This document shows positions 23,401 to 35,900 of a stretch of DNA of 64,000 nucleotides, piece after piece (positions within the stretch are counted from its first letter, which is position 1; each line of letters opens with the position of its first letter). Made by a program: the position numbers and the translations under genes. Source of the stretch: Ophiostoma sp. CBS 140.51 (lineage: Eukaryota; Ascomycota; Sordariomycetes; Ophiostomatales; Ophiostomataceae); the NCBI GenBank assembly GCA_029298735.1, contig JANSLP010000051.1, positions 90,407-154,406 on the forward strand, in the 5' to 3' direction. The notes under the pieces are model-generated. The model saw only the letters and a list, made by a program, of their open reading frames with translations. It did no database searches and was not told the DNA's origin.

Positions 23401-26400
23401 GAAGTCTTGAAGTTCAAAAAGTGACTAAACCGCGGCCGGCTAAGCCTTTTCGGCCCACGGGAAACTTGTCCGCACCAGAATACGGGGAAATGGGGGGAGA
23501 ACACGGAGGGCAACCACGAAGTCACAAAGCAAACCACGAAGCAACAAGAAAGAGGAGAAAGTCAGGAATTCAATATACCAATGCCACCTGAGGACACGAA
23601 GAATGAGGTAAGACAAGGTTTGAATCTAGGTTTAGGTCCAGGGGATACAGATTAAGCTGCATCATGCTGCATCACAAGATAAGGCACGAAAACGCGGGAA
23701 CATGAAAACAACGATATCACGAAAAAGGAAAAACAAATGCTTCGCCATTGACACACCATCGACATCCATTACTCGTCATCGGCCGGTACAAGAAACCCGG
23801 GCACGGTTCTCCGTCTACATACGCGCTCTGCGCCGTAGCCGTGCAGTGCCGAAGTACTCCGTGGCGTGCATCGAGGTTCCCGAGACTTTTAGGTCGAGTC
23901 TGCCTCGGACCGCGTTTCCTTGTGGCTTTATTTGCGGCTTCCCTTGCCTCATCCTGGCTTAGGGCACTCTATCTATTTTCGTACGGTTCTCGTTCTCGTC
24001 CATGTCCTCGACAACGTGCCAGCCCAGGCCGAGAAGACTAGCCATGGCGCCCGGAATAAAGTCTGGGGAGGAGGAAAAGAGGGAAGAAATCGGGGCACGC
24101 GTGTCAGTCAGCTCCAAGTTTGCTCGAGACGAAGGAAGGAGGAAAGGCCAAGTCCAGACTTTCCCCTCTATTTCCTGTTAGCTGTTACCCCATCTTCACA
24201 CCTTTTCCTCCTGTACACACTCCCCTTTGGCGCGGAAGCGCAACGTACCGCCGCCGCCCTCTCGCCCTATGAAGCACAAACGGAGAAGAGGTGGACTGGT
24301 GGAGTAGGTATGTCCCCAAGAAACCGACAACGAGGCCAGGCCTGGCCGAAGGGAGGAAAGCACCAGGCCAAGGTACCCAGAAATTCGCCATCATATGAAC
24401 AGCGCCCATTTCCCCACACTACACGAAAATGGGAACAGAATGGACCAACAAGCGAAGGAGTCAGAGGTCCATTGACGTTGTTTTCTTTCTTGGATTTTGA
24501 ATTTTGGACCTGCATCTCCAAAGTCGTAACGTAATAGCTGCCCCCCTCCTTGTCTCTGACGGGGTTCGAAGACAGGCTTAGTATTTTTTGTATTTTTGTT
24601 TAGATTCTTTTCTTAATTCTGAATAGACACCGGCCACTGACACAAATAGTAGAGATCCTGAAATCTTACGAGAATTGGCATCTCGCTTTCTTCCCCCGGA
24701 TTCTTTGGCCGTCTGTGCGAGCCTCGAGTTTTTGGCCCGGCTTCTCAAAGTATGACTGTTGTCTGGCCTCTTTCTCTTCTCTTCTTCTGTTCTGGTTCTC
24801 CAATTCTATTCCTTCTCATATACTCCGTAGATGACCTTGCTCGTAACGATGACTGCTGACGACTTGCAGATACAGGTCACAAAGTACCGAAAATAAATCG
24901 GAGAAGCCAAAACGACAAACAAGAAGCCAAGAGCTTTCATAAATCGACAGCTTTGGCTTTCGATGTTGATCAAATTACTAGTTCTTGCGTCTTGCTCCTC
25001 CGCTTTCCTTTCCCCAGGTCTGTAAAGGTACGGAGCCCTCCATGTTGGAATATGCGGTGGCACAGCCCTGACTGGCGGTATGAAGTAATGAAAACGGCCA
25101 GTTGGAGAACACAAAGACACACTGCAAAGACACACTCCGCAAACCCCCCAAAAATCACAAAATCACACACCCACGGTTCTAAGGGGCTAAGCTGATGCCA
25201 GTTTTGGTTCAATTGCTGTTTTTGTTTTTTAACATCAGTTGGATATCATATCCCTTTTGCCCTTTCTGTTTTGACCAAGCGGGCCAGGTTTGCTTTGAAG
25301 AGCTCCGCACAAATCAAGCTCTTTCGTTATGAGTCAAGTCAAGTCCTGAAAGGTGAATACCGGAAGAGGTGTATGTTGGTGTGTTGGAGCTGCCACACCC
25401 CTGCAAGGTGGTGTGTGTGTGCCAGAAAAAGAAAAGGTTGGGGAAAAAAGGGACCGGTGGATTTGAATTTTGGGCTACTGGAGAACCAACCAACTATTAA
25501 AAGACCAAGAAAGAAAATATACTTTCTCCTCTCAGATTTTGTGATTAGGAAAGCACGAATGGATCGGATGGACGACGTACATGTAGACATTGGACAATCC
25601 AAGACACTAGCTAGGAGTCCGACAACGACGTACGAAGGGGCGCCTCGGACATTTCGACCGAAAGAAAATTGTGAAAATGGAAACAAAAAAGAGTCATCTG
25701 GTTAACCGGTTTTCGACAACGGGCATGCCCCCTCACCTTTTCAATTTTGCCTCCTTCTTCTTCCCCTTTTTACGATCGTCCATTTCAGTTTCCACAATTC
25801 ACTCTTCCCTTATCGACATCCCTCTTTTCCCCGACTTTTTCTGTCTGGTCTTCCCGACGCTCTCTCCTTGGAAAAAGAAAAAAAGTCTGGGGTAGGCGCC
25901 AGGCAATATCGTGGACATACCCAATGTGTACGACGTAATTACGGAGTACTTTGGAGCGTAATACTTTCGTAGGACTTTGTCATGGAGCATGGTCAGTGCA
26001 GCCCCTGGGTTGCACGAAATTGCTGAAAATATGGATACGATCTGACACCGAGACATCGACAAAGTTACGGTGTGCAAAAAAAAAAAGGTCCGGAGGTCAA
26101 AACAGACCCCGAGTTTGCCTGCCGTCTCATTTTGTTTAGCGTCGCACCCTCCCTGATCGGATGCCATACCGTCCCCTGTCTTTTGTATCTCTCGTGTCGT
26201 TTTTGGTCCCCCTTCTCTTCTTTCTTTTGCCATCTGTTTGCCAATCGCCAATGAACTGTGAATACTGTTCTTCTCTGTCCCCGACTCCCCGTTTTGCCTA
26301 TCTCCCCTCACGTCCCAACAAGGCATCTGCTCAGGTGCTCAAACCATTTGGTGGCCAATGCTACACGCAGGCACGCAGGGCGACCGAAAAAGACGGAGAA

Positions 26401-27874
26401 CGGCAAGACGGCCATTTCGTAATACCTTTGTTTTTGTTGGGGGAGGCAGCTCTCGTCGACATGCAATTGTAAATACAAACATGACAAAGAAAGGGTGGAC
26501 CGAAAGAAGCAAAGAAATAATAGTAGATATGCTCCGGTCATGCCGGTGTACGACACACGACACACGGGGCTGATGAATGCGATACGGAGCACAAAATGCG
26601 GCTGAATGTAGGCTGATGGCCATGATACTTGTACAAGTAGGACTTTGATATGTCTGCACTTTGTGTTTTCTCACACACATGCTTTCCACAGCATTCAACG
26701 GTAAACAAACAAGCTTTGTGGTGGGACACAACAGACAGACGACGTCCTCGGAGTTTATTGACTAGATAGAGGATGACAAACTGCGAGAAGTCGTGTCTTG
26801 AAGCATCAATGTCCGTGTGTCGAAGAAAGAAGGAGGAGGAGAGACACGGCCTGTCACACTCCGCAGGGCGGTGACTTTTGAAGAAGTGGCAGAAAAACGA
26901 CAACAGCCTTGTCCAACAGGACGTTCATTGGAGAACTCCCACAAAGCATGTGGCCTCGGTGGTCTCGGAGTCTCGCAAAGCCTCAATGTTGACCTCTTGT
27001 CGCGTCGCCTTACGCGACGTGATAAATGCGATGCGAGGAGGTTAAACGGCGACAAAGAATGCCTGATATTCCACTGTACCGCCGGACCCCCGACGTCATC
27101 GGTCCACCGGAGCGTATTTTGATGTTTTCTTTTCATGATGTCTCCTCACATCGTCGTAAACAACGTTATTAGCATGTAAATGGCACAGAAGCAAGTCGGC
27201 ATACGTACAAGGCTGCGGCTGCGGGCTACAGGAAAGACCACACACTGGACATCGCAACTGTTTCGGACATTCTCGCTGTTCGGGGAGCCGTCCGTGGCGC
27301 CTTCGGGGTTTCGCAAAATTCAACACCAAAACGAGCAAGCATGGCAGATCTTTCTGCTTCTTTTCCTCATCTCTTGGCCACACACATCTCATACTGAAAG
27401 GACGCGAATATGACAGGTGCGGAGAACAACGGCGAGTCATACATACACCAAGACGCATTAGATTATAGCAAATCCATGGAAGAAAAAAACGTGTATTTTT
27501 AGTATGCTCTATTAGACAGTCTCATGAATGTCGTAGAAAAAAAGGTAAGTAAAGACAAAGTAAACAAATAACTATGAAAATTGGGGTATTTTTCAGGAAC
27601 AAAGGAAAATGTAGTGACAGGCAAGACAACGAAGAGCGAGATAGGGAATGTAAAAGAAAAGACAAAACAAACAAGACAAAAAGGAAATGTGTATGTAATC
27701 CATGCTGATGTGCAAAACAAATGTTGAAAGTTGCAAGTCCCACACCGGAGATCTAATGCTGAAATCCCACGATAGTAAACACCCACCCGCGCTTCCGTCG
27801 GGAGCCTCACAATCATGTCAAAAAATAAGAGGTAAAAAAGTGGGCAACAAGGACCGTCCCGGGAAGATGGTACC
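17443..27874. other. Gene-poor region, no recognisable coding sequence
   Basis: About 10.4 kb without any frame that shows a known domain or a consistent codon pattern; the longest frames (150-210 codons) are in purine- or pyrimidine-biased stretches. No transposase, reverse transcriptase or terminal repeat was noticed. It contains a hairpin-forming inverted repeat at 17909-17930, four of the six TACTCCGTA motifs found in the window, and A- or T-rich runs near 18280, 20010-20045 and 20805-20900. Part may be upstream regulatory DNA of the malic enzyme gene or host non-coding transcripts. A 66-codon Lys/Arg-rich frame at 22823-23023 (minus) could be a fragment of a gene but is unsupported. Confidence 0.45.
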
Positions 27875-30772
27875 TTACGGCTTCTCGCCAATACCCTTGC
27901 CTGTGGAGGGACCCTTCCGGAACAGCCGCTTTGTCCCACCCACCTTGCCTATCTCCCCGAACTTGCCTTCGAGCTGGTCCGAAACCCGGCGCTCGCCACT
28001 TGCAATGCGCACGCGTTCCTTGACGCTCTCGACCCAGGCCTTGCTCTCCTCGCTCATCTCAATGTTCTTTGCGCGCGGCCCAGACATGCCCAACGAGCTG
28101 TCCTCCTCTGTCCAGCTCAGCCGTGAGCTGGACCGCGACCGCGTCGAGTTGTCCGAGGGAGGAGTGTCTGTGGACGGCTTGGTCATGGATGCCAGAGGTG
28201 TCCGTGGGTTCTTGCCCAAGACGCTACTGTCATTGTTGATGCTGCCAATGCTGGTGTCACCCATGGCCGAAGTAGGTCTCCGCGTCTTGCGGATGTTGAG
28301 CGGGGTCATCGCGGCTGCCGGGGAGTCGAGTGCCGAGCCAGGACGGCTTGGAGGACTGGAGCCAAAGCGGCTGTTCAAGGATGCGGCCACCGAAGACGAC
28401 AGCGGCAAGTCGCGAATCTCAATCTTGCTCTCGCCGCCGCTCTTTGACCGTCGGCTGTGGTGGCTGGCATACTCCTTCAGGTATTCTGTCAGATCAGCCC
28501 AGCCACCACCCACACGTACCATGACACGTTCGCCGTTCTCACCAACAAGGCGGATGAAGAGCTTAATGGGTGCCTCGCCCGTCGACCGCGACAGATGGTA
28601 CAACTTGATCTCCTGGTTGCCCTTTTGCTGACGAGGCCGTGGGTTCCGCGAGTAGGCGGGTGCAAGTAAGAAAGACGGCGTCATGGACCGTGACGACATG
28701 CTGGATAAGCTTCGAGTGCTATCCGTGGGCGCCTTTGGCTTCCGAGGCAGCTTGAAATCGGGCGGATTGAGATGGCTGAATGAGGGCGACGGTTGCGATG
28801 CGAGATGGATCTTAGCCGGGATCGATTCGAGAATCTCGCTTATCTGCTGCTGGAGTTGGTCGTCCTCGCTACCGACGCTCATCCGCCGGCTGTTGATGCT
28901 CGCCGGGCTAGCAGGACTACCTGGACTGTCCATGTATGATGGCATCTCCTGGGGCAGAGGCAGTTCTGAGTCGTCGTTAACCATGTCGTCGAACATGAAT
29001 GATGAGTCGACTGGCATTTCAGGGCCCGTGGGACTCTCCTCGCCAGGAATTTCTGCGACGGTTGGCATGTCGTTGAACGTAACAGTGGACCGAATGCTAG
29101 CCCTGAAGTCCGGCGGTGAGCTGGAGGGGCTGGCATCCGCAGCCTGGCAGTCCTCAAGGTCTTCAGTCTCAGTGATCCCTGACGTCTCACCCAGGTCGGG
29201 GATGTCGTCGACGACGTCGTCAGAGTAGCTTCGTGCCACCAAGTCATCACTTGCGAGATCAGTGTCACTCGGGAGCAGCGCATCGGATACGTGGATGACG
29301 GACGCGGATGGCGAGTCAAGCTCCGTGTCGTCATCGTCATGATTGGCGATATGGAATGAAGGAAGTTCGGGCTCGGACCTCAGCGATTCTAACGAGCTAG
29401 CTGCAGACAGTGCCCGCGGCGGGGTGCGTGGCAGTATCGGGAACATGTTTCTGGTCTTTGGGACATCAATGTCGGGTGTTGTGGGCCGGCTGTCGAGTGG
29501 CGCCATGTTGTACAATTTCTCGGGCGCCTCACGCTTGCCCTTTGCTGTTGGAGAGCCAGGTACCGCTGGAGGCGCAACAGAGGCTGCATCGTGGATTGGC
29601 AGTGGGGGCGACAGAGACGGGCGGTTGACTGTGACCTTCTTCCAGTCGCTTTCCCGGATCTTGCGCTCACACAGAACAACCCACTCGCCGTAGTCGCGCT
29701 CGGCCGCGTCGATGCGGTCAATCCATTGCTCGGGAATCGTATCCTCCCAGCCGTCCAGAGTGTCCAGCAAAAAGTCTGTAGTCCGAGCCGCCTTGGATAC
29801 CTTGCCTTCAACGACCGACTTCATGATAGCAAACTCCTCTCGTCTCAGTGTAGGGCCATTAGAAAGGTTCATGAGCTGGCTCGGGCTCCCGTCCTTGCTT
29901 CCAGGGTAGACGGCATTCCAGGCCGACTGGATGGCGACCTCGGCAGCGGCGAGCGAGGCGAGATATGATGGGATCTTCTTCAGAACGAGCAAGCGGATGC
30001 GCCAAACGTCCAACAGGCGCACAAGTTTGGAAAGCAACGGTAGAGCTTGGAGGACAATAGCGGTGACAACGGCCGATAGATCGTCCATTTTTGTGAAATT
30101 CGCAGTCGAAACTGACGAAGAGCGGGGCCGTCCGCCAAGTGAAGGCGTACCAGGTGGCGAGAATGGTAGGATGTGGTGATGTAGCACGTGCTGCTTCATG
30201 GCTTCGACCTCGAGGTCGTCGATCTCGTGGCCGATTTCGATGATTCGTTCCCCGTACAGAGCGACATCCTCAGCCCGCAGACTGCCCATCCAAGACCGCT
30301 CGCCGCCCGCATCGGATGTGCGGCTCGAGGTCCGTAGGACCTGTCTCTCTGGTGTGATGGGCGAAGGCGGCGAGAATGTTCGTGGCACAGGCCGTGATGA
30401 TGTTGGCGATGTCGATGCGAACAGTTTCCCGCGCCGGTGCACCGGCTCTTCGAAACCACCAGAGCCTCCACCCTCTGGCCATTGCCATTCTATCAGCTCG
30501 TCCAGCCATTCTTGTATGCTGCTCGCGGCCAGCGCGGCGCGCATGGCAAATGACTGTTCTGTGGCTGTGGCGGTGTCTAGGCATGCCTTCAAAGGCCCCG
30601 TCGGGAATCGTAGTGCTGAAACGGCCGTGGCTGGTGTTAGTTGTGAAATGAGGTCGTCGACATGTTGCTGGAAGTGTTGGCGCGTAGGCGAGCCGGATGC
30701 TGAGCGGTAGTACTGTCGGCTCGGGACGGAAAGACGCGGCGTTGGCGCCGTCAGGATGGGAAAGCCGCTCAT
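27875..30772 (-). CDS. KAR9: Kar9-family cortical/karyogamy protein with C-terminal GAR (GAS2) domain
   Basis: Single exon of 965 aa; the start is the ATG at 30772 (MSGFPIL), because the frame upstream begins only at a TTG. The N-terminal half, about residues 25-420, is helical and matches the Kar9 family of filamentous fungi: SALRFPTGPLKACLDTA, FAMRAALAASSIQEWLDEL, LYGERIIEIGHEIDDLEVEAMKQHVL, VVTAIVLQALPLLSKLVRLLDVW and EQWIDRIDAAERDYGEWVVLCERK. Kar9 links microtubule plus ends to actin transport and positions spindles and nuclei. The middle (about 420-690) is a disordered acidic and Ser/Pro-rich region. Residues about 720-775 (IKLYHLSRSTGEAPIKLFIRLVG, then VMVRVGGGWADLTEYLKEY) fit a GAR/GAS2 microtubule-binding domain. 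The tail is Ser/Arg/Lys-rich. I found no canonical SxIP EB1-binding motif. The next gene upstream is on the same strand, 2.2 kb away. Confidence 0.85.
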   Translation of the reverse strand: MSGFPILTAPTPRLSVPSRQYYRSASGSPTRQHFQQHVDDLISQLTPATAVSALRFPTGPLKACLDTATATEQSFAMRAALAASSIQEWLDELIEWQWPEGGGSGGFEEPVHRRGKLFASTSPTSSRPVPRTFSPPSPITPERQVLRTSSRTSDAGGERSWMGSLRAEDVALYGERIIEIGHEIDDLEVEAMKQHVLHHHILPFSPPGTPSLGGRPRSSSVSTANFTKMDDLSAVVTAIVLQALPLLSKLVRLLDVWRIRLLVLKKIPSYLASLAAAEVAIQSAWNAVYPGSKDGSPSQLMNLSNGPTLRREEFAIMKSVVEGKVSKAARTTDFLLDTLDGWEDTIPEQWIDRIDAAERDYGEWVVLCERKIRESDWKKVTVNRPSLSPPLPIHDAASVAPPAVPGSPTAKGKREAPEKLYNMAPLDSRPTTPDIDVPKTRNMFPILPRTPPRALSAASSLESLRSEPELPSFHIANHDDDDTELDSPSASVIHVSDALLPSDTDLASDDLVARSYSDDVVDDIPDLGETSGITETEDLEDCQAADASPSSSPPDFRASIRSTVTFNDMPTVAEIPGEESPTGPEMPVDSSFMFDDMVNDDSELPLPQEMPSYMDSPGSPASPASINSRRMSVGSEDDQLQQQISEILESIPAKIHLASQPSPSFSHLNPPDFKLPRKPKAPTDSTRSLSSMSSRSMTPSFLLAPAYSRNPRPRQQKGNQEIKLYHLSRSTGEAPIKLFIRLVGENGERVMVRVGGGWADLTEYLKEYASHHSRRSKSGGESKIEIRDLPLSSSVAASLNSRFGSSPPSRPGSALDSPAAAMTPLNIRKTRRPTSAMGDTSIGSINNDSSVLGKNPRTPLASMTKPSTDTPPSDNSTRSRSSSRLSWTEEDSSLGMSGPRAKNIEMSEESKAWVESVKERVRIASGERRVSDQLEGKFGEIGKVGGTKRLFRKGPSTGKGIGEKP

Positions 30773-32987
30773 GGCGTTGGTAGTCAACGGTCGTGATGTC
30801 GGTAGAAGAAATTCGAAATGTCAATGAGAAAAGAGAGCACAAGTCTCTACGGCTGACCGGCCAGCGCAAAACTGCTAAAAAAGGTGTCGAGAATTGGAAG
30901 TAACGGCAGCTTCCTCGCCGTCTACTGCGGCACCGTCATATTTGCTTCTTGCGTGCAAGCAGAGGAGAAGATCGTCAGGCTTTTTTCCACCGGGCCGTTA
31001 CTAGTCGTCCTTGCGCGTCCCCTTGCTCCGTTTTCTGCTTGTAACCCGCAGCTCGCTTCCAGGTCTTCCTGTACGAAATATGCGAGCTCTTAATAGTCCT
31101 TTTCCAATCGTGGTCGCACAGCAAAACCTGGTTTCTCATGTGCTGACGCTAGGCCTCGTCAGTTGCCATGGATTTTTGGCCTTGCAGTCGCTCTGTGCAC
31201 GGTCGATAGATGTAGCATGAAAAGTCGAGGAGAATATGTGCAGCAGAGAAAAAAGCCGGCTGATGCTGATCGCGGGGATAGGGGAAGGGGATGTCAGGGG
31301 AATGTCTTAGGTGTCGAAAGAGCGCAGCGCAGTAATCGGCGCGCGTTCGTAGGTGCAGCGATGAGGCGAGACGCGATCGAGAGAGATGGCGTGAAAAAGT
31401 GTCGGTGAATCGGAGGCGGGAGGCGGAGCAAAGCAAAAAGGAGGGCAGAGTCGAGCTAGGAAGTGGCAGCGAACGCGGAGAAGGACTCCGATAAAGAGCT
31501 GGAATGCGGTAGATGCCGTAGAACGGATGCCGGAGACGTGGCGGAAGGAAATAAAAGAAGAAGAGGAAACAAAAGAAACAAATGACAATGAAGAAAACGT
31601 GTCGAAAAAAGGAGCGAAATGAGAGGGCCGAGATGGGCGATGTGAGGCGTAAAGAGTGCCGAAAGGGAAACAAAAAAACAGACGAGAAACGAAACGAGAC
31701 AGATCACAAGACACAAGAAGCGACAGAGACACGGCCCCCGAATCGTCAAAAGTCGGGAAAAGACAAGAATCGAAAGCAGAAGCAAAAGCGAGGTGGAGAT
31801 GAGGCAGCGAGACAACGCATCACGCAACGCAAGACAGGTGGCGGCCGTTGTTTCATTCGCGCTTGTGCTTGTTCTCCCCTCTCGTTCTGTCCCTCACTTG
31901 CATCTCGTGGAAAGGAGCCGGGTGCCGCAGTAGGTTTTGCGTGTTCGGGGGAGAAGTTTCGCTCGCATTTTAATTTGGGATTTTTTAATATTTTAATATG
32001 GGAGCCTCTTATTACCGCTCATTACGAATTCATGGGCGGAAACCCCTTCCATGTGAAGCGGGTTAATGCAAAATAAGGAGACACAGGCGCGCCTTCCGTC
32101 CAATGTGATTATTTGCTTTTATTTTTTGTTTTCTTTTAAATTGGAGCGCCTGAAGTGTGTGCAGCGTTGCCTATTACAGCTGATGTGCTGGGGACCTCTT
32201 GCGGGGACCTGGTCCGTGCTTTCCCACTTTGATGCGAATGCTAGGAGGCTCCTTCTAGATGAATTTACACTACCCAGACGCTCCTTCCGTCTGCTCGTGA
32301 TTCTGCTCGTGATTCTGCTCGTGATTCTGCTCGTGATTCTGCTCGTGATTCTGCTCGTGATTCTGCTCGTGATTCTACTCGTGATAATACTCCACGCATT
32401 CAGAGGCTGTTGCATTGATAGAAAGTCTTTGAGAGCCCTATAGTCAGGGGTGATGCCGGTTGTAGGTCGTGCCTGCCATTCCACACCGTTGTTTTTGGCG
32501 GCGGAAAGTGTGCACCGCCGCGCCTTCCCTGCTCGCTTGGATGGGCGGTGATGCACGCTGAGATGGACAGGAGCGGACCTGCCTCTTCCAAGAGTACTAA
32601 CACATACGGCCTGTTGGAGAAGGTGCGGGTGGATGCATATGCACGATTGCCGCCACGGGCGTACCACAATTACGGAAGCAAGTGCAGCTACGGGATGGTC
32701 TCCAAAGTTTTAGGTTTCAAAAAATCTTTATCTCCTTGTTTCTTGCATTCTGTCCACTAAATTATGTGCAGCTATCTGCATCGCGAGTCGACGGCCAATC
32801 ACTGTCCTGCGACCGCTCCACCTTCTAAAACAAACGAAATCGAAAAGGGACAAAAGGAAACCCGTTTTGAGAACATCAACGCCAAAAAACCCAAGATATG
32901 CAACCAATCGAGGTGAATGAGAAAAGAAAATGGAAAAGCAGTTCGAAAAGAAATCAGTAAAGACAGGTAAGACGCCCGCTCCAGCGC
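30773..32987. other. Intergenic region between Kar9 and the zinc-cluster regulator
   Basis: 2.2 kb. The first 1 kb is CT-rich on the minus strand and probably is the Kar9 leader and promoter. It contains a 12-bp minisatellite at 32291-32386 and AT-rich DNA near 31975-32000. No gene is recognised. Confidence 0.45.
32291..32386. repeat. 12-bp minisatellite CTGCTCGTGATT, seven identical copies plus one variant
   Basis: Seven perfect tandem copies run from 32291 to 32374, followed by a degenerate eighth (CTACTCGTGATA). The unit length is a multiple of three, so all six frames read through it, producing false repetitive ORFs. It lies in intergenic DNA, about 600 bp beyond the stop of the zinc-cluster gene. 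Confidence 0.97.
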
Positions 32988-35900
32988 CTAAAAGTCCGTG
33001 TTCATCATGTCGTTGCCAAAGTCGGAGTTGAACAAGCCGACAAAGGCATGGTCGGTGCTGCTGCCCATGCCCTCCGGCGGGAAGTCAAGCCACTGGTCAA
33101 AGTCCAGCTTCATGGTGGTCGGGTCCGCCGCCGTCACATCCCACTCGAACGGATCCTCTGAGACGGCACTGCCCGATGGCGTTAGGCCCCACATCTGCTC
33201 CACCGCCGTGTTGGCCGTGGCGATGCCATTGGTGCTGGACATGGGCATCGAAGTGTTGCCGGGCTGCTGGAGGCCGACGGCCATCAGTCTAGCAGCGGCG
33301 GCGGCGACAGACGTCGGCATATACGAAGCCGCATTGTTGTTGTTGTGGCTCTGCAGGCCTTGCATAAGGTTGTTGTTGTGGCCATTGTGGACGTTGTTGT
33401 TGACGTTGTTGACGCCGTTACCATTCTGGTTTTGGTTGTTGTTGTTGTTTTTGTTCTGGTTGCTGTGGCTGTTGCTGTTGACGCTAGTGCTGTAGCCGGC
33501 ACTGTCACTGCCGCTCGTGCTGCCACGGTGGCCGCCAATGTTGTTGTCGGCCGGCGGCGTGGTGCGCGCCGACATGGCCTTGGGCGTGTTGGCCGCGTAC
33601 ATGGCGACAGCGTGGGCAATGCCGTCTTCCGTGTACGGAACACCGACGTTGGACGTGGCATTAAGCAGCGACGCAGAGGCGCCGTTGATGGGCGTGCTAG
33701 TGCCCGTGCCCTCACCTTCGATGCCCATACCGCTCGGGGTGCTGTCGTCGCTGAAGTTAGCGACGGCAGCCAGATCGATGCCAGCCTTCTTTAGCAGCGA
33801 CTCGACGAAGCCCTTGGCAATCTCGGCCGCAGCATACGTCTCACGGAGACTCTCCATGATCCGCATGCACGTCAGAAAGCCCAGGACAGCCTGCTGACGA
33901 CGCTCGCGCGGGACGCCACCCTTGATGTCCAGCAGGTGCGCAAACATGGCCGGCAAGAAGACCGTAACACCTGCAGTCGGCAGGTACGGCTCCAGGCGAA
34001 GACGCAGCATCTCACCACCCATGCGGGTCACACAATCAGCGGCATCCCGAACACGAGCGCGAGAGAACTCCTGCTGCTCGATCGGGAGCATCGGCGCACC
34101 AACAGCCACCGGCTGGATGCGTGGGCGATGGAGAGCCGACATGGTGGTATGGTACACCAGGTGCAGAAGCGTTCTCTGCACGGCTACTGTCGCACGGCCG
34201 TTCTGCACGTCCGCCGGCGTCAGTGCAGCATAGCGGCACGAGACGGGTAGGGCCAGCAGCCAAGCGCGAAGTTTGGCGTCGATCTTGTCCACGACGCTCG
34301 GGCCGTTGCCTTTGCCATCGTCGCTCACTGGACGGTTCGGGAAGAGCATCATGGTACTGTTGCTGCTACCCGCATCGCTTCCCCGCTGGCGGCCGCGCGG
34401 CAGAATGGTGTACTGTTGCTGCAACATGTTGCCAACCAGCACGCACAGCTTCGCCTTTTCGACACAAAGCTCGGCCAGCTGCTCCTGCATCTCGACATCG
34501 CGAACGAGACGGCACTCGACGGGCACGACATCAATGTCTTCGGGAAGGATGGCCTTTTCGAAATCGGCGGGTGTGAGCATCGGGACATCGGCATCTTCGC
34601 TGCGAATACGTTTCGGGCGGCGCATGCCGAGGGCAATCATGCGGTCACGCATGAAACAGCACCACCAGAGCAGTTTGCGAAGGCGCTGACGGCGAATCGG
34701 TTCACCAGTCGTGCGGGGGTCACGGTGGAGGCCGATTGTGTGGGCTAGTGACACAGCAACACCCATCCAGTGCCAAGTGTCTTTCTGATCGTCGGGTGTC
34801 TCGTACCAGTAGGTCATGAGGAGCAGCGCCTGGACAAGCGTGAGGCGGTCGGTCTCGTAATCGAAGTCATAGAGGGCCTGAAACCAAACAACCGTGGTCA
34901 GTCAATGCAAAATCATCTTTCCGGTCAGTCGTTGTCAGTACTCACCCGAGCCTTCATGAAAAACGACTTTCTCGCCTCTCTACGCCGACTGAAGCCAGCC
35001 GCCTTTAGGTATTTCGCCGGGACAAACGACGCGGCTGTGAACATGACGGCGTGATACAGCAAAAGACTGACTGTGCCGCTCTTGCCGTCGCGCTCGTGGA
35101 TCGTCTCCAACAACGGGTGCAGCTCGAGCAGCGGCATATACGGGTGGACGAACTCGACATATGCATGCAGGAGCGCTTTCTGTAGGGTGATGTCGGGAAG
35201 AGTGAAGGCACCTTTGCTGTGCAGGTACACAATGTCCTCAGGAGCCATCTTGCCGGGAAGTGGGCGGATGAAGCCGGGTAGCAAATTGGCAACCTGTTGC
35301 TGGGGGTCGCCTAGAAGGCCATTGATCGGGAGAAGAGGGAAACCGGGCAGGCCGATGGGCGCTGTGGCCGGGTCGGCGGAGGCCGTCTGCGGGGTCGGTC
35401 CTTTCGGAAGAAGCAGCGGGTTGCCGCCGATACGCTGTTGGCCACCAAAGTCGAACGAGCTGCGAGCACCGTTGATCTGGTTCAGAGCGGCAGCCACCTT
35501 GGTCGCATCGGCGCCGCCCATGCCGAAACCGCTGTCGAAACCATTGATGTCTGCGCCGTTTACGATACCGTGGTTATGGCCATGGCTGTGGTTGTGGCCA
35601 CTGTGATCGTGCGAGCCCGTGAAAGCCTCGGCCCCAGGCAGTGGGCCGGCAGCTGCAGCCTCACGTGCGTTGAAGAGACCGCGCCTATCGTCGGGAGAAA
35701 AAAGGGAATTGTCAGTCATTTCATCCATTCGGTCGAGCGCCAACCGAAACGAGTTCCGAATTCGCACAGAAAATGGTACGAGGGCAGAGAAATGGAGAAA
35801 ATTAGCAAGGGATAGCTACAAAGAGCTAAAAACCTACCGTCTTCTGCGGCCCTCCTGGACCACGCATTCGATCTTGTCCCAGCGGCAGTTTCCACAGGGG

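Noticed and set aside
24556..24570. GGTTCGAA string resembling a tRNA B box
   Set aside because: No A box at the right distance and no stems.
32119..32667. Repetitive proteins with VILL or SRIT repeats
   Set aside because: Both are readings of the 12-bp intergenic minisatellite in different frames.
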